The position numbers and the translations under genes are program-made. Positions 4,220 through 14,246 of a stretch of 28,211 bases of DNA are shown here, one piece after another. Each line of letters begins with the position of its first letter. Within the stretch, counting starts at the first letter, position 1. Origin of the DNA: a virus; IMG/VR virus record IMGVR_UViG_3300035666_000129, positions 1-28,211 of that record. One strand, given 5' to 3'. The notes under the pieces were generated by a model. It saw nothing but the letters and a program-made list of their open reading frames with translations, did not search any database and was not told where the DNA came from.

Positions 4220-7200
4220 GTGCCTTTGAATAAATTGGACAATTTCATCAAGAATACAGAAGGTCGTATTCTTTATGTAAATCCAAATGACCTTGACGCT
4301 ACTGATGCGATTACAAATCAAGGTAATTCTCTTGCTCAGCCATTTAAAACAATTCAGAGAGCACTGTTAGAGGCAGCAAGATTTTCATATGTAAAGGGTG
4401 ATAATAACGACTTAGTTGAAAAGACTACAATTTTGCTCTTTCCAGGCGAATATGTTATCGATAACAGACCTGGATATGCGATTTATGATAACAGTGGAAC
4501 CGCTTATGCAGTTCCAAGAGCAGGTGGAGTCGGATCTATTGCTGCGTCAGTACTTTCTTTAGGTCTTGATTCAAACTTTGATTTAACGCAAGAAGATAAT
4601 ATTCTCTATAAGTTTAATAGTGTTTATGGTGGTGTTGTAGTCCCAAGAGGAACTTCAATTGTTGGACTCGACCTCCGTAAGACTAAGCTACGTCCAAAAT
4701 ATGTACCAAATCCTACTGATTCAACTGTAGATACTGCAGCGATTTTTAGAATCACTGGTGCTTGCTACTTCTGGCAGTTTTCGTTCTTTGATGCCGATTC
4801 GACAGACGTAGTTTATACAAACCCTGATAACTTTGCATCAAACTATCGTTCAACACCAAACTTCTCACACCATAAACTTACTTGCTTCGAATTCTGTGAT
4901 GGTGTAAATCAAATTACTTTATCTAATGGTGCTACAACGGGTCTGACTGACCTTGATATGTATTATAGCAAAGTATCAAATGCTTATAATCAATATCGTG
5001 ACATTGATCAGAAGTTTCCAAGTTCTCCTAGAGGATTCAATAAGAGAAATCCTGAGTGGCAAATTGTTGGTGCTTTTGCTTCAGATCCAATTAGTATTTC
5101 ATCAATTATCTCTGGAAATGGTGCAACTCCAACAAGCGTTGTAACAGTTATCACAGCAGTTCCTCATAATTTAAACCAGGGAACTCCAATTAAGATTAAA
5201 GGAGTCAGTGGTTCTGGTGTTGTTGCTCCTTATAATATTTCTACAATAGTTCAGAATGTTGTAGACGCGACTACATTCACATATCTCCTGCCATCACTTT
5301 CATCATATCCAAACATTAACCCAAGTCCAAGTGCTTCTGGAGCGACGGTTACTGTTGAAACTGATACTGTATCTGGTGCATCTCCATACATCTTTAACTG
5401 CTCCTTACGTTCAGTATGGGGTATGAATGGACTTCACGCTGATGGTAATAAGTCTGCTGGATTTAGAAGTACTGTTGTTGCACAGTTCACGGCAATCTCT
5501 CTACAAAAAGATGACCGTGCTTTTGTAAAATACGATAAGTCTTCTAGAACATATCAGGGAGTTAATTATACGACTGTTTATGGATCTTCACTTCCAGAAG
5601 GTGCATCACAGACAGACTCTACAAAGGTCTATCACTTAGACCCAGACGCTGTTTATCGCAGAGGATGGGAAACGAGTCATATGAAAATTTCAAATGACAG
5701 TTTCATTCAGATTGTTTCTGTTTTTGCAATTGGATTTAATCGTCACTTTGATGCAAATTCTGGTGGTGATGGATCGATTACAAACTCCAACTCCAACTTT
5801 GGACAGATTTCACTGACGGCAACTGGATTTAAAAAGGAAGCATTTAGTAAAGATAACAAAGCCTTCATTACATCAGTTCTTCCTCCAAGAGCAGTTTCGG
5901 AAACAGAAACAGAAGTTCAGTGGTTAGCATTTGATGATGCATTAACGAAGACCATTGGCATTTCAAGTCACCTTTATCTTTCTGGATTTAACTCTCCTGA
6001 TGTGCTTCCACCATCTCAAGCGCAAGGTTGTAGAGTTGGTGCAAAAACAAACGATACTCTATACTTAGTGTCTGCTGGATCTACATTCTCAGCATCCATT
6101 TATATGTGCGATAATGTGATCAGCACAACTGGACTTACAACAGCATTAGGAACTACAAGTGCTGTAAAAATTTATGATGTTACTTCTGGACCTACATCTG
6201 ATTCATTCACAATTGGTGCAAACAACCTCTTAACTGGAGAAAAGGTTAAAATTATCAGTGACGATGGAGATCTTCCAGAAAATATTACTGAGCACGTAAC
6301 ATATTATGCTATTAACAATGGTGATAATAATACTGTTAAACTTGCTTCTTCCTTCACGAACTCTTCTCAGGGGCAAGCAATTACAGTTTATGGTGGTACA
6401 AAACTTCATATCCTAAGTCGAGTATCAGATAAGGATTCTGGAGAACTGGGTTCACCAATTCAATATGATGCTCAAAATAGAAATTGGTTTGTTCACGTTA
6501 ATGCAAGCAATGACATTTATAATGCTTTCGTAAATGATACAATTCCAAATTATTCTTCTACAAGAGAACTTGGATATCTTAAGAGAAAGATTGATCAAAG
6601 AAGTCTAGATGAAAGACTTTATAAGTTCCGTGTTGTTATTCCAAAAGAGCAGGAAAATGCTAGAGATCCTGAGATTGGATTTGTAATTCAAGAATCAAGT
6701 ACAACAGGTGCAAGAAGCAATGTTGATTTCACAAGAACAAGCATTGCAACTACAGATTATGAGTATAACAAAAATCCAAGATTCATTGCAACGTGTTCAT
6801 CGAGTTCTGGAACAATCACCGTATTAACAGAACTTCCTCATAATGTTCAAATTGGTGAAATCGTTAACATTAAGAATGTTCAATCCACTACAAATGCAAG
6901 TGGTGTTGGAAATAGTGGATACAATGGTACCTTCGTTGTTACTGGAGTTCCGAACTCATATTCATTCCAGTATGGGCAAACTGATATTGATGGAACTTCC
7001 CACTTAGTAGGAACATTCTCAAATAATGTTGGAATCAGAAGTACAAATCTTCCAAGATTCGAAAGAAATGATTTCCAGAGCAATCTCTACATCTATGATC
7101 ACGATGTCATTTCTCCATACATTTATAATCAACAAGACGGCATTTATCACCTTTATGTGTTGAATGCAAGCAATGCAATGAACGCCGAATTCACAAATCT

Positions 7201-10200
7201 TGAATTTGGTCAGTTGGCGACGAATCTTTATCCAGAATTGGATAGAGATAATGTTACATCAAACCCACCAACAGCAAAGACATTTGCAAAGCGTTCTCCA
7301 ATCGGTGCCATTGTTACAAATGATCTGAAGAAGAGTATCACTAGAGAAAGTGCAGACCTTCTTCTAAAAACAGTTGGTTTGGGTCTTACAATTTCTTCGG
7401 TTTCAACTGGTGGTGGAACCGCAACACTTACATTCCCAAGATTCCACGGTCTTTCTGGAATTGCAACAGGTACAGTTACTGGAGGCAGTGGATATGTTGA
7501 TGGAACCTATTATAATGTAAAACTTCTAAATGGTTCTCAGACTGGAACTTGGAATGGTGCTACTGCAAAAGTAGTTATTTCTAGCGGTGTAGTCACTTCT
7601 GTTGATATCATTGCACCAGGTTCTGGATACAGTGCTGCTGGACTGTACTTTGATCAAACTGCAATCGGTGCTGGAAATGGTGCCGCAAGATATACGATTG
7701 CTACGACAGGTATTTCGACGAATGTTGGTGACGTTGTTCAACTCGCTGGTATTGGAACTACTGCAAGTAATCACTATTTGATTACCTCAGTACCTTCATC
7801 AACTCAAGTTGCAGTTGCAAAAACCACAGGTGACCCAGATATTCTACCAACACAATATGCATTTGTTGTTGGACCATCCTCACGTGTTCTACTGACTTAT
7901 TATGATTCTGTATCTGGAATTACAACAGTTAGAACAACTGCTGCACACGGTCTATTATCTGGAAACAGATTCCAAATTCTAGATTCTTCTTATAATAATG
8001 TTGGGGAGTATGTTGTAAAAGAAAAATTAGCATATAATCAATTCACAATCACTACAAATAAGCAGTTATCCATTACAAATGGATTTGTAATGAAGCACGG
8101 ATTATCTGCAAATGATGGTATATCCGATAGTTCACAAGAAAATTATGGAATCAGACACGTATCCTTCTATGGAAACGATAAATTCACACTAAGTTCTGCA
8201 ATTACTACAGGAACATCTATTAGTATTCAGAGCACTGGAATTGGTACTGCTGTAAGACTTCCTCTTGGTTCTTACATTCAGATTGATAATGAAATTATGA
8301 GAGTGGTCAGTAGCAATAATAATTCTACTGCAACTGTAATTCGTGGTTCTCTTGGAACTCGCCAAGAAAGTCACGATGCAAACTCTTTAATTCGCAAAAT
8401 TGAACCTCTAGCGATTGAATTCCGTAGACCTTCGATTCTTCGTGCTTCTGGTCATACATTTGAATATCTTGGTTACGGTCCTGGTAACTATTCAACAGGT
8501 CTCCCTCAAGTACAGGTCAAAACACTCAATGAGCAAGAAAACCTCTTAGCGCAGGGTCAGAAGCGTTCCTGTGGACTTGTAATTTATAGTGGTATGAATA
8601 ATGCTGGAGAAATCTTCAGCGGTAAGACGAAGTTTGATATACCAGCTCCAACTGAAACTGGTGAAGATCCAGAATCTGTCAATGTTATCTTTGATAATGT
8701 TACGATTAGAAATAGACTTTGGGTTGAAGGTGGAGCATCAGGAACTGTTCTGTCTCAGTTTGATGGTCCAGTTAGCTTCAATAAGCAAGTCAGAGCAAAG
8801 AACATTGATGTTGCAGAATCAATTCGTGCCGCTACTTATGAGAATTTCAAGCTAAGCGATCTTCCAACAACAGATGAACCAACATTTGCTCAGGATCGTG
8901 TTTTAAAAGTTAATGATGCTGCAACTGGATATGAATTAACTGATCCTCACGAATTAGACATCTACAAACTCAGAAGTTTTGGTGTAAGCAATGATCCTAC
9001 AGTTTATGCTGGTATCGGATCTACAGTTAGCAGCCGTCTTCAAATTAGTGGAATTTCTACTGCTAAGTTTGCAATCAATCAAAGAGTTAAGGTTTTTGGT
9101 GCAACTGATTTTAGTGACAGCACTTTAGTTGAAAGTCCAGTTACAGCATCTTGTAGTGCTGTAAAAGTTGGAACTGCGGCAACTGTTTCGACATATTTTT
9201 ATTGGGTTGCTCAGTATCACTTTAGAAATGGTAAGGTTGGACCTGCAGCACAGATTGCACCACTTGCAGGAATTGGTCAAGTAGATATTGCAAACTGGAA
9301 TGACCTAAACAACATTACATTAACTCTTGCCAGAACGAACACAAATTATGGTATTCTGGTTTATCGTCAAGAAAGTGCTGGAACAAGTGGAACTGCAAAT
9401 ATCAACAATGCAAAACTTGTTGGAATTCTTGGACCAAAAGAACTTGGATCTTCTACTTCAGGAATCACTTGGATAGACTACGGTTTATATGAGAAGACTG
9501 AATGGTCAACAAAGGGAACTTCAAATGAATATACAAGTAATCAAGTTCACTTCCCACTTGTTGGTGTTACAACATCTAGAAGAGGTTGGGCAATTGATCG
9601 AATTGTTGGAATCGGTGTAAGTTTCATTACCCTAAATGGACAGTATCGAGTTAATCCTGATGGAGCAGTTAAAGTTGTTCACGATAATACCTATGCAATT
9701 ACTCAAGCAATTAATTCTACAGTTGCAAATGGTGGAAATCAACTTGATCTTTCAAGTGGAACCTATTTGGTTAATAACATTACAATTCCAACTGGATTTA
9801 GTTTGAAAGGTAATGGCAAGAACACTGTTGTTAAGTTGCAGTATTTTGCTACTGATTTAACAGATGGTGGTGGAAATTCGCTAGAGTTTAATGGTAACTT
9901 AGTTGGTATTGCAACCACAAATCCAACTGACATTACAATTAGCAATCTGACAATCGACGGAAACTCTGGAAATAATATCCTGTTTAATGATGATCTTGAT
10001 AATTACTTGATGTACTTCCCAGAAATAGATTCATCACTTATCAAAGGAATTGAAGTTCGTAACTCATCTGGACACGGATTATATGTCTATGATTCTAGAA
10101 GACTTTCAATCGAGGATTCATCTTTTGTTGATGGATGTATTACTGATAGATATTCATTCCAACCATTGAATGCTCAACAGTCACAAACTCTGAGAGTCAA

Positions 10201-11056
10201 TGATTCTTTATTCGAAAACTATCCAGGACCTGTTGATCTGTCTGTAACTTCGGTTGTTTCAACGAGTGGTAATATTATTCGCAACTGTGGAACTGGTCTT
10301 AGAACGTATGCTTCTGGTAAGATTACAACCACAAACAATATCATTCTTGGACCATCTGATGAGTGGATTCCAACACCTGACATTTATGATAGTGACTACA
10401 ACTCAGTGAACTTTACTATTCAAAGAGGAGTTACTTTTAATAGCCCTGTACTTCTTTATGTTGAAGATGGTGACGCTAAAGATATTAGCAGCACTCAGGT
10501 TTCAATTATTTCCGCTGGAATTGGTACTGTTGTTGGACAAGGAACTACAAATGAAACTCTTGGATCAAGATTCTTGAACTTCAATATTACAACTCCAGAT
10601 TCTGGAACATTTGGAAGACAGAATGGATATATTCAACTGAGTCTCACATCAACTCAAACCAATACTCTTGGATTAAGTTCTTCTCTTGGTTATGATATTA
10701 TTGCCAAGGAGTTTCTTACCCAACCAGCAGGATTTACTACATATATTGGTATTGGTACAGGAACCTGGAATACAATCGGTGCTGGAGCAACCCAATACAC
10801 GGTAACTCTTGATGATTATACACAATTCAGTGGTATTTCAACAGGGGATATCGTTAAATTGGTGAACCACTCAGTTTCACCAGATCTATCAACAACTGAA
10901 TTTACAGTTGCTGAGAAGATTGATGCAGGAGCTATAACGAAGAGACTTAGACTTACTGGAATTACAACAACTTCAGTAACTAACGGAGCTCAGACTGGAT
11001 ATATATCTATAAGGAACATCTTTACCATCGCAAAAGGAAGAGTCGGAGTAATTTAA
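4220..11056 (+). CDS. Giant virion structural protein (2278 aa), tail/fibre type, with beta-helix domain
   Basis: The start is GTG 4220, preceded by TAGGAGTTAGGATACC, where GGAG is a plausible ribosome site. Residues about 15-90 (YVNPNDLDATDA, PFKTIQRALLEAARF, TILLFPGEYVID) resemble the first coil of pectate-lyase-like right-handed beta-helices. A second beta-helix region lies at about 1826-2065 (AITQAINSTVANGG, LSSGTYLVNNITI, SLKGNGKNT, ITISNLTIDGNSGNN). In between, a module with the pattern PHNL-x-x-G followed by beta strands recurs at about 306-355, 863-917 and 1233-1276. No signal peptide or membrane segment is present. Cyanomyophages carry proteins of this type in the late block, as baseplate- or fibre-linked virion components. 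The beta-helix could bind or degrade glycans; no catalytic residues are assigned. It is followed by its neighbour after one base. Confidence 0.85.
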   Translation: MPLNKLDNFIKNTEGRILYVNPNDLDATDAITNQGNSLAQPFKTIQRALLEAARFSYVKGDNNDLVEKTTILLFPGEYVIDNRPGYAIYDNSGTAYAVPRAGGVGSIAASVLSLGLDSNFDLTQEDNILYKFNSVYGGVVVPRGTSIVGLDLRKTKLRPKYVPNPTDSTVDTAAIFRITGACYFWQFSFFDADSTDVVYTNPDNFASNYRSTPNFSHHKLTCFEFCDGVNQITLSNGATTGLTDLDMYYSKVSNAYNQYRDIDQKFPSSPRGFNKRNPEWQIVGAFASDPISISSIISGNGATPTSVVTVITAVPHNLNQGTPIKIKGVSGSGVVAPYNISTIVQNVVDATTFTYLLPSLSSYPNINPSPSASGATVTVETDTVSGASPYIFNCSLRSVWGMNGLHADGNKSAGFRSTVVAQFTAISLQKDDRAFVKYDKSSRTYQGVNYTTVYGSSLPEGASQTDSTKVYHLDPDAVYRRGWETSHMKISNDSFIQIVSVFAIGFNRHFDANSGGDGSITNSNSNFGQISLTATGFKKEAFSKDNKAFITSVLPPRAVSETETEVQWLAFDDALTKTIGISSHLYLSGFNSPDVLPPSQAQGCRVGAKTNDTLYLVSAGSTFSASIYMCDNVISTTGLTTALGTTSAVKIYDVTSGPTSDSFTIGANNLLTGEKVKIISDDGDLPENITEHVTYYAINNGDNNTVKLASSFTNSSQGQAITVYGGTKLHILSRVSDKDSGELGSPIQYDAQNRNWFVHVNASNDIYNAFVNDTIPNYSSTRELGYLKRKIDQRSLDERLYKFRVVIPKEQENARDPEIGFVIQESSTTGARSNVDFTRTSIATTDYEYNKNPRFIATCSSSSGTITVLTELPHNVQIGEIVNIKNVQSTTNASGVGNSGYNGTFVVTGVPNSYSFQYGQTDIDGTSHLVGTFSNNVGIRSTNLPRFERNDFQSNLYIYDHDVISPYIYNQQDGIYHLYVLNASNAMNAEFTNLEFGQLATNLYPELDRDNVTSNPPTAKTFAKRSPIGAIVTNDLKKSITRESADLLLKTVGLGLTISSVSTGGGTATLTFPRFHGLSGIATGTVTGGSGYVDGTYYNVKLLNGSQTGTWNGATAKVVISSGVVTSVDIIAPGSGYSAAGLYFDQTAIGAGNGAARYTIATTGISTNVGDVVQLAGIGTTASNHYLITSVPSSTQVAVAKTTGDPDILPTQYAFVVGPSSRVLLTYYDSVSGITTVRTTAAHGLLSGNRFQILDSSYNNVGEYVVKEKLAYNQFTITTNKQLSITNGFVMKHGLSANDGISDSSQENYGIRHVSFYGNDKFTLSSAITTGTSISIQSTGIGTAVRLPLGSYIQIDNEIMRVVSSNNNSTATVIRGSLGTRQESHDANSLIRKIEPLAIEFRRPSILRASGHTFEYLGYGPGNYSTGLPQVQVKTLNEQENLLAQGQKRSCGLVIYSGMNNAGEIFSGKTKFDIPAPTETGEDPESVNVIFDNVTIRNRLWVEGGASGTVLSQFDGPVSFNKQVRAKNIDVAESIRAATYENFKLSDLPTTDEPTFAQDRVLKVNDAATGYELTDPHELDIYKLRSFGVSNDPTVYAGIGSTVSSRLQISGISTAKFAINQRVKVFGATDFSDSTLVESPVTASCSAVKVGTAATVSTYFYWVAQYHFRNGKVGPAAQIAPLAGIGQVDIANWNDLNNITLTLARTNTNYGILVYRQESAGTSGTANINNAKLVGILGPKELGSSTSGITWIDYGLYEKTEWSTKGTSNEYTSNQVHFPLVGVTTSRRGWAIDRIVGIGVSFITLNGQYRVNPDGAVKVVHDNTYAITQAINSTVANGGNQLDLSSGTYLVNNITIPTGFSLKGNGKNTVVKLQYFATDLTDGGGNSLEFNGNLVGIATTNPTDITISNLTIDGNSGNNILFNDDLDNYLMYFPEIDSSLIKGIEVRNSSGHGLYVYDSRRLSIEDSSFVDGCITDRYSFQPLNAQQSQTLRVNDSLFENYPGPVDLSVTSVVSTSGNIIRNCGTGLRTYASGKITTTNNIILGPSDEWIPTPDIYDSDYNSVNFTIQRGVTFNSPVLLYVEDGDAKDISSTQVSIISAGIGTVVGQGTTNETLGSRFLNFNITTPDSGTFGRQNGYIQLSLTSTQTNTLGLSSSLGYDIIAKEFLTQPAGFTTYIGIGTGTWNTIGAGATQYTVTLDDYTQFSGISTGDIVKLVNHSVSPDLSTTEFTVAEKIDAGAITKRLRLTGITTTSVTNGAQTGYISIRNIFTIAKGRVGVI

Positions 11057-11057
11057 G

Positions 11058-14000
11058 ATGCCAGATAACACAAACGTTAATAATAATGCAGCAGTTGTCG
11101 TTGTAGGTAGAACTGCTCCGGTACCTCCTGGGCAACAAACGTCTGAAAAATCTATTCCTGTTGTAATTGCAAGTGATCAATCAACAATTCCAGTTGCTGA
11201 ACAAAATAAAGTTCAGTCTGAAGTTGCTCTTTCTCTTCTTGGTATTCCCCGTTCCGAAGTTGCTCTTGGTATCTTTGCTGACGTTAACACTTATGATGTG
11301 AACCCAACTGAGTGGGCATCAAATCCTGAACAATATTCTACAGTTTCAAATACTGGAGTTTATGCTGGTGTTGGTCAGACAATGGGTTGGGGTCTGACTC
11401 ACGTTCCTGAAGAATCTGGAGCATTGGTCGAAGGTCCTGCAGATAGAACCGCAGTTTTAACTTCAAAAAGATTCTTTAGATATCAACCAGGTCGTGTATC
11501 TTCTGCAACGTTTGGTGTTAAGACTTCGCTCATCAGTGATGATGGAGCATCAGTACAAAACCCTGCAGTTCGTAAGTATGGAATTTTTGATAATTACGAT
11601 GGATATTATTGGGAATCTAGAAATGATGGAACCGGAGATAACTTCAGTGTCGTTAGAAGAACACAGTCTATCATTTATGAAAACGCACTAACTTTTGGTA
11701 CTGGTGCTGGGCAACAAACTCAAGATTATGGAAGAACAAACCCATTAGATCCATTATCTGCAAGAGGATCTGAGTCGCAATCTAATGCAACGGCACTTCA
11801 AAACCCTGTTGCAACACCTAAGAAATTCGGTGATCTTGTAATCTTAAGAGATAATCTGCTGATGACTCACGCAGCAGTTTATGATCCATCTTTACTTCAA
11901 AATGAATCTCAAGTTGGTATTTCAACTGTAACTGGTGGAAATACGATTTCAATTGCTGGACTTGGAAAAACCATCACTAATGCCACATATGACATTAGTA
12001 CTGGATTAATGGTCATTACCACTTCTGCAGCTCACGGATTTGAAGAAGGTAAGTTTATTACCTTAACTGGTATTGGAATGACTTGTTATTTGAATCCAAC
12101 TACTCCTATTAGATATCCAAACAGAACTTTTGGATATAATGTGCTTCAAGTGAATTCTAGCACTTCTTTTACTGTTAACATTGGTATTTCAACCGTTCCA
12201 ACTTACTATCAATCAGGTGGAATGGCAGTTGGTCTTTCTACTGGACAGTATGTATCCTACTCCAAAGGAACAAACGTTGGAGTGATTACTGGACTCACAG
12301 ATACTAAGATTTATAGACTTGCTTCTGTTGGTATTAACACTACAACAGGTCTAGGAACACTTACACTCAATAATCTTGATGGAAGCTCTGTAACTGGCAT
12401 TACAAATGTCAGTGGTATTTCTTCTCACGTTTTAATTACTCCAGTTCCTTTTGTACAACCTACAAGCGGTGCTTTAATTAATGCATCGAGAACAAAATAT
12501 ACAACTGTTAAAGCAACAGGAATGTTCCCATATATGTACGAAGATGGTGATGGGAATAATGAAGGATATGTCGATACAACTTTAGGAGCTTCAGATACAT
12601 CAACTCTAAAAGATCAAATTGATGCAGTTAATACTTATTATGATAAGTGGGTCAACCAAAACGTCAGTATGGATTATTGGAACGTCTACGAGTATCGTGT
12701 TCCAAGATCTAGATTTAGTGGAGATAGACTAGATGGTGAAACTGAAGATCTACTCTATAGTGATGCTGTAAGCGATAAGAGAGCAGGTCAAAATGTCACT
12801 GATGCAGATACTGGAGAGTTATTAACTGATACAAGTATCTGGGACATTGATCTTACCAAGGTTACAATGTATAAGATTGAATTCTCTTGGTATGGTGCTG
12901 TTGGTGCTCTATTCCTTGCTTATGTTCCTGTCAGCAACGGTGAAGCAAGATGGGTTCGTGTTCATCATTTAAGAGCATCGAACCAACTTAAGGTTTCATC
13001 TCTTGGAAATGCAACTCTACCAATTACCTACCTTGTTTATGGTGGTGGAGGTGCAAACAGATTTGGTTATACAAATACGAAGAGACTTGCATCAACATTC
13101 TCTTATGGTTCGGCATCTGAGCACATTGTTAAATATGGTGCTTCTTACTATATTGATGGTGGAGACAGAGGAACCGTTAAACTGTTTAGTTACTCTACGC
13201 CATCAACTTTAAGCGTTTATGGTTCAAAGAGATTGTACACTGTAGGTGCTGGAGTCACCGAAGTTGTACTTACAAATGCCACAAGTGCATCTGATCCATA
13301 CATTACTGCGGGAACTTCTGCTGGTCTTTCTACATCTTTCTATGTTGGATCTCAAGTTATTACTTCAAATGTTCTAGATCAAAACATTAAAGTTAACTTT
13401 GTAGATACATCAAACAGAAGACTTTATTTAAATGCTCCATTAAATTCAACTTCATTATCTACGATTACAATTATTCCAAATCGTCTCACACCTTTAATTG
13501 GATTAAAGTGTAGAGACTTTATTCAAAGTAGCACTGGAAGAAATGTAAGAAACAGAACTCAGGTTTATCCAACACGTCTTTCTTCTGGTTCCACTGGAGT
13601 TCTTAAACTAGATCTTCTGAAAACTCCTATTTTCCAGACAACTGCTTCAACAACTGGAACACTTGCTCTTTCTTCTGATACAAATATTGGAAAGACAGGT
13701 AATCCAACTCAGGTCGGAGTTAGCAATTCAAGTTATCTTTCAGATAATACTGGTGTTTATGGTTATTTCAGAGGATACTATCAAAATGATGTAACTCAAA
13801 AACCAATTTCAGTTCTTGGATATCTTGAAAATAGAGGAACAGTCAGTGGTTATTATTTCTATGCCTTAAATTCAACCTCAGATAATATTATTCTAACCAC
13901 CAGCAATGACTTCCTGAAAGAAGAGAATAGTGATCCAACTGGAAATGGAGTTTCTGGTATCACAACTGAATTCACTCTTGCACAATTATCTTCAATTAAG

Positions 14001-14243
14001 GTTAATCCTCAAGTCAGAAGCCCAATTCCTGGAACTGGAACTGTAGTTTCAAGTATTTTCGTACCTGCTTCTGGAGCACAGTATGATTTATCACCATACT
14101 TTGATTATAACAAAGAATATCTTTCCTTCCCACTTACAAATCAAGTAGATAGTTTATATCTATGCGCTTCAACACAATCAATATATAATAGCGGAGCAGC
14201 ATTTGCAGATATCTCTGCAAGCATCACCTGGGAGGAGCAGTGA
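11058..14243 (+). CDS. Virion structural protein (1061 aa), paralogue of the next gene
   Basis: The N-terminus is MPDNTNVNNNAAVVVVG followed by a Pro-rich stretch. Blocks shared with the downstream 1219-residue protein, in the same order, are: QSEVALSLLGIPRSEVAL (about 53-70), RYQPGRVSSATFGVK (about 140), VTMYKIEFSWYGAVGA (about 601-616), ARWVRVHHL and YGASYYIDGGDRGT (about 692), and a C-terminus ending in WEEQ. It also holds one copy of the AHGF-x-x-G module (about 314-375) found in the giant protein upstream. It is Ser/Thr/Gly-rich with no catalytic motif. The gene starts one base after the upstream stop. A tail or fibre-associated virion role is inferred from its position and composition. 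Confidence 0.85.
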   Translation: MPDNTNVNNNAAVVVVGRTAPVPPGQQTSEKSIPVVIASDQSTIPVAEQNKVQSEVALSLLGIPRSEVALGIFADVNTYDVNPTEWASNPEQYSTVSNTGVYAGVGQTMGWGLTHVPEESGALVEGPADRTAVLTSKRFFRYQPGRVSSATFGVKTSLISDDGASVQNPAVRKYGIFDNYDGYYWESRNDGTGDNFSVVRRTQSIIYENALTFGTGAGQQTQDYGRTNPLDPLSARGSESQSNATALQNPVATPKKFGDLVILRDNLLMTHAAVYDPSLLQNESQVGISTVTGGNTISIAGLGKTITNATYDISTGLMVITTSAAHGFEEGKFITLTGIGMTCYLNPTTPIRYPNRTFGYNVLQVNSSTSFTVNIGISTVPTYYQSGGMAVGLSTGQYVSYSKGTNVGVITGLTDTKIYRLASVGINTTTGLGTLTLNNLDGSSVTGITNVSGISSHVLITPVPFVQPTSGALINASRTKYTTVKATGMFPYMYEDGDGNNEGYVDTTLGASDTSTLKDQIDAVNTYYDKWVNQNVSMDYWNVYEYRVPRSRFSGDRLDGETEDLLYSDAVSDKRAGQNVTDADTGELLTDTSIWDIDLTKVTMYKIEFSWYGAVGALFLAYVPVSNGEARWVRVHHLRASNQLKVSSLGNATLPITYLVYGGGGANRFGYTNTKRLASTFSYGSASEHIVKYGASYYIDGGDRGTVKLFSYSTPSTLSVYGSKRLYTVGAGVTEVVLTNATSASDPYITAGTSAGLSTSFYVGSQVITSNVLDQNIKVNFVDTSNRRLYLNAPLNSTSLSTITIIPNRLTPLIGLKCRDFIQSSTGRNVRNRTQVYPTRLSSGSTGVLKLDLLKTPIFQTTASTTGTLALSSDTNIGKTGNPTQVGVSNSSYLSDNTGVYGYFRGYYQNDVTQKPISVLGYLENRGTVSGYYFYALNSTSDNIILTTSNDFLKEENSDPTGNGVSGITTEFTLAQLSSIKVNPQVRSPIPGTGTVVSSIFVPASGAQYDLSPYFDYNKEYLSFPLTNQVDSLYLCASTQSIYNSGAAFADISASITWEEQ

Positions 14244-14246
14244 TCT

